From: Rhodocollybia butyracea | Taxonomy: Eukaryota; Basidiomycota; Agaricomycetes; Agaricales; Omphalotaceae | Reading direction: 5' to 3' | Length of the DNA: 64,000 nt | Assembly (NCBI GenBank): GCA_015501585.1 | Contig: JADNRY010000062.1 | Span: 62,001 to 126,000 of the forward strand | Part shown: positions 24,146 through 35,255 of the stretch, in pieces | How positions within the stretch are numbered: position 1 is the first letter of the stretch | Layout of the letters: each line of letters opens with the position of its first letter | Made by a program: the position numbers and the translations under genes | Notes under the pieces: generated by a model | Told to the model about the DNA's origin: nothing | Database searches by the model: none | The model's input: only the letters and a program-made list of their open reading frames with translations

Positions 24146-24738
24146 TGTTTGAAGACGGGGAGATATGTTAAAAAAAGTTGGACTGCCATTGTCTTTTTAT
24201 CGGTGAATGTTCAGCTTAGACCAGGACAAAGCAGGGCCAGGGTCACAGTAAAATCAAAGGTCCTGCTGTTTTCATTGTTATAACCCTTTCTAGACAAGAA
24301 AAATAATGTTGCCCATGCGAGGCGAGGAAGCGACGGCATCATGAAGTGTGGAGATGTTGAAGGAATACTTCGACACAAGTGGCTACGGTCAAGTAGTAAA
24401 GTACAAAAAGTCGAAACAAGTGGCGTGGTAAACTTGACCATGTTGATCCAACTTTCAGAATAGAGCATATTTGCGAGCAACATCAGCAAAAGCCAGTTTC
24501 GTTTGAGAACCAATACATCGATTCAACTGTGGAAAGTGGGCCCTCGGTATCACAATTCCAGGCCTTGCAAACTTTTGTTACAGATACTTGTACTTCTTTT
24601 GATGCCGCATCCTGTTAGTTTTCTGAAGCGAATCCGGGATAGGACTCGAGTCGATATTGAAAAGTCTTTCAACGTTGGTCATCATAAGTGTCCTCATCAG
24701 CAAAAGTGTAAGAAACTTTTCTGCGGATCGAAACAACA
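24146..24738. other. intergenic, no gene seen
   Basis: Spacer between the kinase gene's start and the F-box gene's stop. Short frames only. Confidence 0.5.
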
Positions 24739-26406
24739 CTACCGAAATAAACGCTCAATGTTCAGGTCCCTCTGCAGACTCTCAATCTTCCCCTGCATCT
24801 TTAACATCACTGGAAGCGCTGCTTTAACAGCATTCCAGTTGGTCCTCCATGTAGAATTAATCCTGGGATCAATTTCGTCAAGGTACATCCAACCACCACC
24901 AGTCCAGAGCCACAGTTTCTTCGCCGTTGGGCACAACTGCGCCAACATGTATGCGACCTGAGCGTGTTCATCTATGGGCGAAGGACCAACATCTAATCTG
25001 TAAAGCTTTGTGAAGCGCGTCACCTCTTTCGAGGCGACGTCTGGTATGTGCTCACTTGTAGCGTCAATATAGAGCTGGAGTGCCGACATATTTGGACAAT
25101 GACAACTAAAGTGCGAGAGAGCCTTCAGTGTCAAGCGCTTCTCTCGTTCCGGGAGCAGCACCCCAGGTTGATAGCATAATGAAAACCACGTCAACCCAGG
25201 CCAGCTCTTCGCTATGATCTCGACATCGTTGTCATCAATAGCCGCAGGGTATGGAGATCGCAACTTGAACCAAGATATATTTCGGCAATTGCTGAGTATG
25301 GGAAGAAGATCTCCCATTTGAACCATATCTTTGGCCGAAGGTTGGAAGAGCAAGCTGTCCAAGATATTGTAATCTTCGATGAAGGGAAAATATCCCAGAT
25401 TGAGGGAAGTGAGACAGGAGAACTCGGTCGCAACTAGTGAAATTATGGCGCAAACATTACCAGAGGTTTCAGGATCATGGGAATTTATAGTCAAGTGTTC
25501 CATCTCAGAAGAAGAGATGTTCTGGAGCACTTTTGTAGCAAAAGGATATGTGCAGTACAGGTCCATTTTCTGCAACTTTGCTAGGCCAATGTATTGGCTG
25601 GAATTGCTCAGATTGAGGATAGAGCAAGGGGGATACATAAAGTGGCTTATTGCCCTGAATCTCTTTATTTGTGGAACCTCTGCGAGACCGAGGAAGATCT
25701 CTGTCAGGTCAGGAAAAGGAGGGACGTCAAGATCCTCGAGATTGGGAAGCTGCTTCATGAGAGTTACTATTGGTTCCTGGTAGATTTGCAATGGCGAGAC
25801 ACCCAGCTGAAGGTAAGAAAGAGATGGCATTCGGGCACTGATTGCTGCACAGTAGGAAGTAAACGCGTCCTGGTCCAAAACTCCATCGTCACTCTGACCG
25901 ACCCTGAATACCCGCATTCCATCGTTCATAAACATTACCGAAGGCTCTACTAGCCCCAAATTCGAGAAATCAATCCACTGGAAGGTGTGTAGTTTTGGAA
26001 GAAAAGGACCTTCGCCCCGCATTTTCGATAATGTCGAGAGTGCAGAACAGTAGTTGGGAGCCGGATCCTCAATGATTATAATCCGAATTCTGTTTTGGTA
26101 GACCTTCTCGAATCGTTGCCAAGAGGCAAACGAGGGTGTTTTGATATAGTTCTGAGGATTTGTTATGTCATGTACTGTGAATAGAAGAAGTCCACCTGTA
26201 CGCACGTATGATCCACTCTTTTTCTCAAGCTCTCCAAACAGCTCCAATAAGGGCCTCAGATCTATGATTTCATACCAAAGCAAGTCGAGACCAACGTTTA
26301 ACCAGCGCTGGCATACTAGTAGACTCCGATAGTTAGCGCTATCATTACAATGACTGAGGATGTTGTCCAAGATTTCCGGGATATCAAGTGGACTGGGAGC
26401 CGGCAT
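24739..26406 (-). CDS. F-box / leucine-rich-repeat-like protein
   Basis: Single-exon gene of 555 aa from the ATG at 26404-26406 to the stop at 24739. The N-terminus is an F-box-like motif: LDIPEILDNILSHCND, then YRSLLVCQRWLNVGLDLLWYEI. The rest is a series of L-rich repeats (LSYLQLGVSPLQI, LPNLEDLDVPPFPDL, CLTSLNLGYFPFIED, CPNMSALQLYIDAT) typical of fungal F-box proteins that select SCF ubiquitin-ligase substrates. A decayed paralogue in the same orientation lies just upstream (26954-28380), so this is a tandem duplication. Substrate unknown. Confidence 0.8.
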   Translation of the reverse strand: MPAPSPLDIPEILDNILSHCNDSANYRSLLVCQRWLNVGLDLLWYEIIDLRPLLELFGELEKKSGSYVRTGGLLLFTVHDITNPQNYIKTPSFASWQRFEKVYQNRIRIIIIEDPAPNYCSALSTLSKMRGEGPFLPKLHTFQWIDFSNLGLVEPSVMFMNDGMRVFRVGQSDDGVLDQDAFTSYCAAISARMPSLSYLQLGVSPLQIYQEPIVTLMKQLPNLEDLDVPPFPDLTEIFLGLAEVPQIKRFRAISHFMYPPCSILNLSNSSQYIGLAKLQKMDLYCTYPFATKVLQNISSSEMEHLTINSHDPETSGNVCAIISLVATEFSCLTSLNLGYFPFIEDYNILDSLLFQPSAKDMVQMGDLLPILSNCRNISWFKLRSPYPAAIDDNDVEIIAKSWPGLTWFSLCYQPGVLLPEREKRLTLKALSHFSCHCPNMSALQLYIDATSEHIPDVASKEVTRFTKLYRLDVGPSPIDEHAQVAYMLAQLCPTAKKLWLWTGGGWMYLDEIDPRINSTWRTNWNAVKAALPVMLKMQGKIESLQRDLNIERLFR

Positions 26407-26953
26407 TGTGAGTGCGAAATTCGAACGGATAAATCGCTAAATCATTTTAGTAAATCACGCAAAAGGTATGCTTCGTGAGTCACTTCTCGCGGAAATGTCA
26501 CGGTCATGATCTTACTACGCGACGCGACATAATTTCTTCTGGCTTTGCTTTTGCACTCCAGGCAACGTGCACTGTGGCAGTATATTTGGATCTAAGTACG
26601 TCGTGGTGACTTTATCCGACTTCTTTCTAGCTCCATGTCCAGTTCTCATCAGCTATCTGTGTGGTACTCTTTTTTAAGGATGCATGTACCTAGTCTGTAA
26701 CCTCACCTAGCATCATTCTGGACTGCGTATGCTAGTGCTAGTGGCCACTCAAATTCTTTGAGTACTCACATTCCCTTCACAGCTACCTATCACCATGCGT
26801 GGTTTATTTAGCTGTTGCTCAGGCGTTGTCGTACGTTCTAGTTTACGTATATACCGAGTAGGTAGATTATATACTCTAATCGTTCTTTCCCTCACCCCAT
26901 CGTCGCGATATCTCCCGCCGAGGGTCGACCGTGCCGTCCTGCTACCTATGTCT
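26407..26953. other. intergenic, no gene seen
   Basis: Separates the intact F-box gene from its decayed paralogue. No coding region is supported. Confidence 0.5.
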
Positions 26954-28380
26954 CTATGTCTGCAGACTCTCAATCTTCTGCTGCATCTTTGTCATCCATA
27001 GAAGAACCGCTTTAACAACCTCCCATGCAGTTCTCCATGTAGAATCAATCTCGGGATCAATTTTATCAGAATTACCCCACCCACTACCAAACGACAATCT
27101 CGTCTCAGTAGAGCACAAATGCGCCAATGTGTATGCAACAGGAGCATGTCCATCTATGGGCGAAGGACCAACATTTAACATGCAAAGCTTTGCGAAGCGC
27201 TTCACCTTCATAGAAGTAACGTCGGGTATGTGACCACTAGTAGCGTCGATATAAAGTTGAAGCTTCGATAAGTTTGGACAATGACGACTGAAATGTGAGA
27301 GGGCCTTTAGTGTCAAGCGTTTCTCTCGTTTCAGGAGCAAGACCCCAGGCTGATGGCAAAATGAAAACTCTTCCAAACCCGGCCAACTCTTTGCTATAGT
27401 CTCTATATCATGGTCATCTATAGCCGGAGGGTATGGAAATTGCAAGTTGAAATGAATCATATTTGGGCAACTGCTGAGAATGGGGATGAGGTGTTTCAAG
27501 TGAATGATATCTTTGGCCAAAGGTTGAGAAAGCAGTTCGTCTAAGATTTCACTCCCTCCATCCATGAGGCTGGACTTATGGTCAAGATGGAGTAGAGTGA
27601 GATGAGAGAATTTGGTGGAGGCTCGTTGAAAAAAGTTGATACTGTGAATACCTCCATCTGTGGAACCTCTGCGAGACCAAGAGAGATCCTGGTCAGGTCA
27701 GGAAAAGGAGGGACTAGAAACTCCCTAAGATTCGGAAGCCGTTTCATAAGAGCGACCATCGGTTTCTCGAAGATTTGCAACGGATAAACCCCTAGCTGCA
27801 GACAAGAAAGAAATGGCATTCGCGCGCTGATTGCTGCGCAATACGAGGCGAATGTATCGGATTCCAACTCTTCAGCCTCAGAATCAAGCTGATCAATCAC
27901 AAGTTTCCGTATGCTACTGTGCATAAACATCACAGAAGGTTCTATTAACCCCAAACCCGACAGACCATACCACCGCAGGGTGTGTAATTTCGGAAGAAGA
28001 GGACCTTCGCCTCGCATTTGCGAGAGTATCGAGAGTGCAGGACGGTACTCAGTACAGGATTTTCTAAGCTTATAATCCGAATTCTGTTTTGATAGACCCT
28101 CTCGAACCGCTTCCAAGACACAAAAGAGGGTACTTCAGTGTATATCTGAGGTTCTGTCATTATTAGAGAACAATCTAACAGAATTTCCAGCTGTACGCAC
28201 GTAAGATCCGCTCTTTGACTCAAGCTCTCCGAATAGCTCCAAGAATGGCCTCAACTCCGCGATTTCATGCCAGAGCAAGTCAAGACTGACGTCTGACCAC
28301 TGCTGGCATACCAGCAGAGTCCGATACCTGTCACATTTATCGCAATGACTAAGGATGGTTTGCAAGATTTCCGGGACTGG
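26954..28380 (-). pseudogene. decayed paralogue of the adjacent F-box gene
   Basis: Matches the neighbour from its F-box to its last repeat but is broken. VPEILQTILSHCDKC and LLVCQQWSDVSLDLLWHEI lie in one frame (to about 28190). A second frame covers a segment corresponding to PSFASWQRFEKVYQNRIRI. A third runs from about 28050 to 27560 (RGEGPLLPKLHTL, CAAISARMPFLSCLQLGV, PPFPDLTRISLGLAEVPQM). About 90-120 residues present in the intact copy between CSILNLSN and LDSLL are then missing. The 3' part resumes (ILDELLSQPLAKD, WPGLEEFSFCHQPGVLL, LSKLQLYIDAT) and stops at 26954, shorter than the neighbour. Frame changes plus an internal deletion make this a pseudogene rather than a splice variant. 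Confidence 0.75.
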
Positions 28381-29338
28381 GAGCCAACATATTGGATAGA
28401 AGAAAAGAAAAGAGCGCTAGTAGCGGACCGGTGAACCCTGGGCAACTACAGTAATCTATCCTCTGCAAGACTGCAGCCCGCCAATTCACGCCAAGTTCTC
28501 GCATCTCGCATCTAGCCCTCCTCATCCCCATTTAACCACTTGTCATATATCCAGCACTCAACCTTATCTCAGCACATCATGAAAGCTCAGCAATAATCAC
28601 GCCCACTAGCTATGTACGCCAGTCTCGCCGGATGCTCTCCATGCCATTATACACTCAGCAATTCCCAGTAAGCGGGTAACCACCGAAAGTGCCCACCTAC
28701 CTGCGGGTGACTTTCCGCAATTGTGCCTGCCACTAGTGACACTCCTAGTTATATAACAGTTCCTTCATATCCAGGTTCCTCTGCCAGACTATCATCCGTT
28801 CTGGAATGTACTGCCGAACTACCAGACCATTATTGGATGCGGCAGATCCTCTACTCTGGAGTCAGTGCAAGTGGAGTATTCTAAGGTTGGACAGCAAGGT
28901 AGAGGCGCGTTGGAAAACGCGTTCCCGGGCCTTCGCTTGCTCACCACCGTAACCTTAGCAGGAATGGTATCTCACTCACATCCTCGACGTAGCCCCAGAT
29001 GATCGTCCGTTTATGTGGTTCAACATTTATTAAGTCGCCTCGGTGCGTCTTCACTCTACCTTAATTCTCTACCGCTGACCTCCTTCACCCGACTTGAACC
29101 GTCGGTGCCTTCTAATTCGTGGTTTAGTAGTACCATGCAATCATCATAGGTTTTGACGCCTAACAATTAATTTGCTGACGACGATCGATTCAGAAAGGCT
29201 CGAGACGACGGACTCTGCTGAGCGGGTAAAGGCCTACTGTGTATCGATGAGTTCTCTGGCGTTATCATTCTTTTATCCAGATTCCATACTGGTTAGATCG
29301 CTAATCTCTCCATTCCAACTTTCTACATCGTACTCGCT
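28381..29338. other. intergenic, no gene seen
   Basis: About 0.96 kb left of the CACTA element. No family-like open frame. Confidence 0.5.
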
Positions 29339-29341
29339 TCT

Positions 29342-29546
29342 CACTGCGGCAGCGTCAAAAAATACCGGGCGATATTATTGCCGAAATTATTGCTGTAATT
29401 GCTTACCTTTTTCGATAGAGATTTCGCGTGTAAATCTTTGATAATTTCGGCTGAAAAATATACTGTAATTGATTATGTTTTTCAATCCGAATTTCACCGG
29501 TAATCTGTTATCTATTTCGTCTGAAAAAGGTAGTGAAATTCCTTAT
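29342..29546 (+). repeat. left long terminal inverted repeat of CACTA element
   Basis: About 205 bp. It includes short repeated AATTTCG/GAAATT motifs, likely transposase-binding subterminal sites. It pairs with 31838-32042. Confidence 0.8.
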
Positions 29547-29549
29547 CTA

Positions 29550-29838
29550 TTTCATTAAAAATTTCGCTCGAAATTATTACAAGGTAATAACTAGCCAAGA
29601 ACTGGGAGGCTCGGTCATGTGATGCATCTGACAAGATTTCCTGTCTTTGAACGCGACTTATGGGATCCTGTACATGCATGGCTGCACTAGTCACACCCAG
29701 ACATAAAATTGCTACACCTCTGTCCAGTTCTGCTCTCACATTCGCCTAAAGTATTGTCAGATGCATCACATGACCGAGCCTCCCAGTTCTTGGCCAGTTA
29801 TTACCTTGTAATAATTTCGAGCGAAATTTTTAATGAAA
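29550..29838. repeat. 85-bp-arm foldback nested in the CACTA element
   Basis: The left arm (29550-29634) and right arm (29754-29838) are near-perfect inverted copies, with one mismatch seen at ACTAGCC/ACTGGCC, separated by a 119-bp loop. The arms start TTTCATTAAAAATTTCG and end ATGCATCTGACAA. A transcript would form a long hairpin. It may be a nested foldback element or an internal inverted duplication of the host transposon. Confidence 0.8.
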
Positions 29839-31837
29839 CAAGCTTGAGACCCGTGCCTACGTCACGGAGATATTCACATTAAATCTACCTTACGTCTTCA
29901 AATAAAAATTAGCCTTGTTTTACCATGCTTTTCTAAGTACTTTTGTAGACTGTATGCTATCATGATGCATGGACTCCCAAAGCTTTCCTTGAAGCTTCTT
30001 GCATTCATAATACCTGGCAGTGAGGCTTGCACATGGGCATAGCACAGGACCCTTGAATATGACTGCCAGCTCATATCATCAAAGAGGTTTTGGGACCCCA
30101 CTGGTTGGGATGTTTGTACTATGAAAAGGCCCACTGCAGGCGGAGCTGGATGTTTTGTTTGTATCATGACCCCCTCGGACCTTGCTCGGGCCCAAAGATG
30201 GTGCTTATCTTGCACATCTTTCTAAGCCTTGTTGAGAACATAGTGCTTCAACTAATCTAGCACCTACCTGTCTATTACCTTTTCCTTTTTAGATCCTGCC
30301 TGCCACGCCCGATATTGGAGGCTGCTTGGAGCAGAAAGGTGACAATTGGGGGCAGAGAGTCCCAGTTATGTACCTCAGTGGACTCACAGGAATCGACGTC
30401 TCCCTGCTCAAATCTTCATTTACATTTGGTACCTCCTTGACTGAATATTCTGGATTTAAGTAAACACTTGGACCCACAACATGTTTTGGACTCCCTCTCT
30501 CTTGACCGACCTCTGGGATCTTCCCAGCAACTTATCGTTACCGGAGTCGCAGCACACAGTAAAAATTAGGTCTTTGGGATGTCTTGGGAGTCGGGATGCC
30601 ATTTAGCCCCAATTTTCTATCACACTTCCCCAAGGTATGAGCCGCTCAACTGGGTCCCGATCATATATTCAAAGGTACTCAGACCTCATGGTTCCCAGAA
30701 CTTGTAACAGACCTATTTTCACAAAGGCTCCTGAGGCCAAAATTCTACCAGTCTAATTTAACAATATTTGTCCCTTTTCCCCTCCTTTTAATCTTGCCTT
30801 GAGCCATAGGAATATCAGCATCATGTTTATAAGTACTTACACTCGATTTCTGCATTTTGACAGAGGTCCAGTGATGCAAATATAAGTGGTATGCACTGGT
30901 ATGCATAACATATTATTGTAACAGCAGATCTGTAAGCATGATCCTCAAGAAACTTCAGCAAAACCAATGCAGAGCACTTGTCAGAGGTGGCCCCTCGATA
31001 ATAGTCTATCAAAGTTGTAGTAACTCACTCAGGCTACTGGCTCAAGTCTAACCTGTGGAGGTACATCCAAGACAGCATTATTTATTATGGTCTCATCGAT
31101 TATGTAGCTTGACAATTATATGGCTATAAGCTTATAAGAGGCGCAAAAGATCATCGGCCTGTTGACTCCGCCGGGACAGCCGCTGCGTGGGAGTTGCTGA
31201 TGTAAATTACTTTGAGCGTCTAAAAAACCTTTATTTAGAGTATAGGATAGATAAGGCTTAGTCCTGCAACTTTTTCAGGGCGAAATTTTCGGGCATCAAA
31301 ATATTTTTGGCCGGCGCTACAAGGCGCTACGGTCGTATGATGGCGCAATAGAATGACCTTGTTGTCACCTTTTGTCACGTCGTGTAGGATCATGCAATTA
31401 CTATGAATTAGGGAGGTACAAAGGCATAGTAAAGAGTACAGTACAGGAGAAAATGAAAGAAAATACTCTTCTATATCATATGCATTCTTTTGGCTACATT
31501 TTATCCTTAGTATGACCTTGTATCTTTCTCCTTGTGCACACAGACTTGACTACATAGTTCTATGCCCTGAAGAGTACAGATAGCAGTGAGAACTGGGCCA
31601 TGGCTGTCCTGATTACATTTGTACACAGCTTAGAGTTCAAAATGCCAAAAAAGCATAAAAACAACTTAAAATAAGTACTAGATTGCAAGAAATTAAGAGA
31701 TATAACGACGAGTAACGACGTTAGTCACATATTGTCATTTGTTACTGTAGTATCATGTGTTCCGTCTCGAGCGCTCCGCTCATCCGAAATATTTTGACAT
31801 CCGAATTTTTCACCCTGAAAAAGTTGCAGGACTAACC

Positions 31838-32042
31838 CTAAGGAATTTCATTATCTTTTTCGGACGAAATAGATAACAGATTACTGGTGAAATTCGGATT
31901 GAAAAACATAATCAATTACAGTATATTTTTCAGCCGAAATTATCAAAGATTTACACGCGAAATCTCTATCGAAAAAGGTAAGCAATTACAACAATAATTT
32001 CGGCAATAATTTCGCCCGATATTTTTTGACGCTGGCGTAGTG
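31838..32042 (-). repeat. right long terminal inverted repeat of CACTA element
   Basis: Inverse of 29342-29546. It ends ACGCTGGCGTAGTG and is followed by the TCT target duplication. Confidence 0.8.
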
Positions 32043-32239
32043 TCTTACACTCAACGCACCTGCCTATCTTGGAGCTTTATTCCGGTCGGTTGACATCTTT
32101 GCATATGAGACGCTTTCTTCTGCTCTCGTTCATGCAGTAGCAGGCGCATTGGGTATTAGCTTGGGTGTTTTCTTCTAGAAATCAACCAACGGCCTGCTCT
32201 AAGCTCTAGCTGGGGTAAACTCTGCTCTGCTTTCAACTG

Positions 32240-32842
32240 ATGGCGACAATGACCCACAAGATACCATCTTCTGCGTCATTATTGACAGAAACCGGAATAT
32301 CATATCACAAAGATATCACTGTGCAGCAAGTCTGTGCCGAGATCGAATCAGGTTTGAAAGAGCGTTTGCCACCTCGAACGTGTCGGCCTATATATACATA
32401 TCAAGGGGCGTCCTGTCCTGTCCAGTTTTTGCTTATTTTGCTTTGTTCGCTATAGACTGGCACCATTGATCTTCGTCAAACCCCAGGACGATTTCACGCC
32501 ACCCCAAACTCCGCTTCAAAAAGCCTTGACACAACCCCAGTTGCCACCGAACACTTGCAAAAGCTGCAAAAGGCCCGTCCGACACTTCTCCACCTAAATT
32601 TCCTGTGTAAAGCTGATACGCTACAAGATCTGCCGTTGCAGGAGATGCTCCGCGAGTCTTCCAGGCGCGATCCATCTGTACAGCGGTGTAAGGGTTTTCT
32701 GGGGAAGTGTTGCGCGCATTGTAAGATAAGTGAGTGGATAACAGCACTATTGAGGCAAGCTGGGAGGTTAATTGGCGCTGGAAACGAATTGCGGGAGAAG
32801 GTCGTCACTGCGACTGTTGGGAGTACAGATGGAGAGGAGTGA
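32240..32842 (+). other. uncharacterised open frames, unlikely to be one gene
   Basis: An ATG at 32240 opens 71 codons. A second open stretch in another frame (about 32456-32842) encodes QTPGRFHATPNSASKSL and LHLNFLCKADTLQDL. The minus strand is also open here. No family is recognised, and the region may be relic sequence between two transposons. Confidence 0.25.
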
Positions 32843-33013
32843 GCAGGATTATTGAGGTCGTTAGTTCAGGTACATAAGTCAAGAGGAATCGTAAATGTAA
32901 CCTGGCTAGCCGTCTTGTAGTTAGCGAAGAAAAGTCGTTCGCAATCTACTAAAATCACATGCTTTTAGCCCCTAGCTTGAATTTCAATTTCTCATAACTC
33001 TACTCTTATAGCC

Positions 33014-33939
33014 ATGGCTCAACTCATCCGCGCGGCCAAGTCAGCTATGCATTGGAGTGCCCACAAGCTCCTTGCATTCAACATCGTTATCCAAGATGTT
33101 GATAGGGTAACGTCCTTTGGCACGCCCCGGCTGCCACCTGCGACTACTGTTTCTCGGGTAGTCCTCGACAACGTAATCGATCCTCCTCTTCCTCCTCCTG
33201 TAGTCACTTACAACGAACGTCTCTTCTTCACATACCTTTATTGCGCAAACGATCCGCAAGGGGATGGTGACGTTCCTGATTTTACTTCCCATCTTTTCAG
33301 AATGCTCCGCTTGGACCACAAGGAAAAAGCCATTACCAGGAGGAGAATGATGACCTTCCAGATGTGCGGTAGTCATGTGGTAGCAGAAGCTGATGTTGCT
33401 ATCATATAGGACTTTAAGTGTTTGCTTGTGGTTAAATCAGCCAAGGTGATCTCTTGCAACTGTCGAATTGTCTTTTGGTTTGGACCTACTAACTTGAAAA
33501 TCTCAGCCTCCTAGTACAGCAGAGCCTGTCCCGCAAGTGATTGCTCAAGCAATTGCCGCCTTTGTGGAGAATAATCGTCGTCATCAGCATCCTTCGCTCC
33601 AGCAAACGATACCTGCTATTACCATGGTTGGACCACGCCCAATCTTCTACAAGGTCCCAGTTACTCAAGACTTGGTGTCCTCTCTTATGACGGCACAATA
33701 TCCATCAAAACCTACTATTGTTCAAAGGCTTGTACCTCCCGTTGCAAACAAAGAGGCTTATATGATCGAAGGCATGAATACTTTGAGAGACCGCCGCGTT
33801 GTCTTTCAGTGCCTGAAGGCCATGCGAGCGTTTCTGGTAAGTTACTCAGTTTCTGATTAGTCTGATCAATTCTTCACTTTTGCTTTAGTAACTCAGCTTG
33901 TGTTTCTTTGCTAAGTATCAGGGGATGCTCGTTGACTGA
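33014..33939 (+). pseudogene. uncharacterised basidiomycete protein family member with an in-frame stop
   Basis: Belongs to a repeated basidiomycete family of unknown function. Exon 1 starts at the ATG at 33014 (AKSAMHWSAHKLLAFNIVI, ERLFFTYLYCAND). It runs through GSHVVAEADVAII, a TAG at 33407-33409, then DFKCLLVVKSAK up to a GTGATC donor at about 33447. Exon 2 (about 33508-33836) encodes VIAQAIAAFVENN, ITMVGPRPIFYKVPVT and RRVVFQCLKAMRAFL; a last exon adds GMLVD. In my recollection of the family, the A-D-V...L-L-V-Q-E-D-K segment is uninterrupted and could be a PD-(D/E)XK-like core. Here a nonsense codon sits in it and the acidic residue before K is gone. It lies just left of a hAT-like element. 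Confidence 0.55.
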
Positions 33940-33971
33940 GACCTTGGTAGAGCAAGTTACGGGCCTTTAGT

Positions 33972-35123
33972 CCCAGTGAAAACCCCCGCCGGCCTGAGCT
34001 GACATGTGCCGACATGTGCTGGGAATATCTGGGATGAACTGGGATTATCCGTCTTGCGGATAATCCCAGAATTTGGCCGTTTCCTATGTTGTGGTCTGGG
34101 CTGGTCTGGGTATATCTGACCAAAATCACACTGAAAATGAAAATTTGGTTTTTCTATACAATTGAGTTTCTCTGGGATCATCTGGGATCATCTGGGCTTA
34201 GCTGCACATAATACTTATCACATATTACTGAAATTATGATGGTCTGGGATGGTCTGAGTGAATGTATTGAGATATCAACTACTACGAATACGTACGAATA
34301 CGACACATACTACATATACATTAAGCTGACTACAGAGAAACATGTGTAAGGGCAGTGCTACATCTACAGTGCATGGTTACAAGTGTTATATGACATGTTG
34401 GCACAGTGGGATATTGACTTGTTGAAACAACTCTGAGAGGCTAACGGGCTACAGCGAGAGAAGGTTATCCAAAGACCGAGCTCCAAAGAATAAGTAAAGA
34501 TAGCTCACCTTTGACGTATAGAGGAAAAGATGAAAGTGGTAGAATGCGGCGTACCAGCGTGATACGACATCAATGAACCAGCGAGAGCTAATCAAAAAAA
34601 AAAAATTGTTCAAGAGATTATTCAAGAAAAGGTTAAAATAGCTCACCTTGGGAATAGCCTAGCCCAATGAATCCATGCTTGAGTCAAGAGTTTAAAGTGG
34701 GTTGAGGATATGTTGAAGAGTAAATCTTGAGAATTTGAGCCAGCTTGCACAGAGCCTTAACTTGGAGAAGTTGAAATGGCAGTGAAGAGAGAAAGAGCGA
34801 TGGAATTTTTTTTTAAAGTGTCGATTCGTCAAAGCTTATCACATGTTGGGCCGGGCCGGAAATTTGGAACTCTGAGTTGGAGCGACAAAGACAAAGCGAA
34901 AGACTAACTCGAATACTTGAGCTCAAAAGTTGCACACGGCGCTACTAGCTCGAACTCGAACTCGGTTATTCAGAATATATCTCTCACGGGTGTAGCATGG
35001 ATTGAATTGAAACAAAATTTGCCCCTCATTTGGCCAGCTGTACACAGACCTGCCCAGCGCTACCCAGAGCTACTCGGATATGCCAGAAATTCCCAGATCA
35101 GCTCGGTGCGGCTTTTCACTGGG
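33972..35123. mobile_element. hAT-like miniature inverted-repeat element, 1.15 kb
   Basis: The ends are CCCAGTGAAAA and its inverse TTTTCACTGGG, followed by looser inverted similarity including GAGCTGA and CTGGGAAT. The identical flanking direct repeat is CTTTAGT (33965-33971 and 35124-35130); sharing extends to 8 bp if one terminal C is counted with the target. A 7-8-bp duplication with CAGTG-type tips points to the hAT superfamily. The interior is non-coding with many copies of TCTGGGAT-like motifs near both ends (for example 34171-34190), typical subterminal repeats. No transposase. Confidence 0.7.
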
Positions 35124-35255
35124 CTTTAGTCTTGATGAGGTCTCTGGCAATATCACTCTCTTATCCAGTATTGGTTATATAATCGCTAATCACCCCTTCC
35201 AAATTTCTATTAGTCTATACAGTATTGTACTCTAAATTAAGTATACATGTAAGTA

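Larger units (their letters stand above)
29342..32042. mobile_element. non-autonomous CACTA-type (EnSpm) DNA transposon, 2.7 kb
   Basis: The ends read CACTGCGGCAGCGTCAAAAA (left) and, inverted, CACTACGCCAGCGTCAAAAA (right), followed by matching sequence for about 200 bp with roughly nine differences counted by eye. The CACTA-like tips, long inverted repeats and a 3-bp target duplication TCT (29339-29341 and 32043-32045) fit the CMC/CACTA superfamily. No transposase domain is visible inside, so it would need an enzyme supplied elsewhere. The interior holds a separate 85-bp foldback next to the left repeat and about 2 kb of non-coding-looking sequence. Confidence 0.8.

Noticed and set aside
29880..31830. 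Open frames inside the CACTA element (for example 29898-30215 minus) as transposase remnants
   Set aside because: None shows a transposase motif; they are short and without conserved features.
32240..32842. Joining the open frames here to the gene at 33014 as its 5' exons
   Set aside because: No splice path keeps a single frame, and the ATG at 33014 already gives a family-like N-terminus.
34171..34200. Repeated TCTGGGATCA units as a CRISPR-like or satellite array
   Set aside because: The copies are short, irregular and lie inside the hAT-like element, where subterminal repeats are expected.
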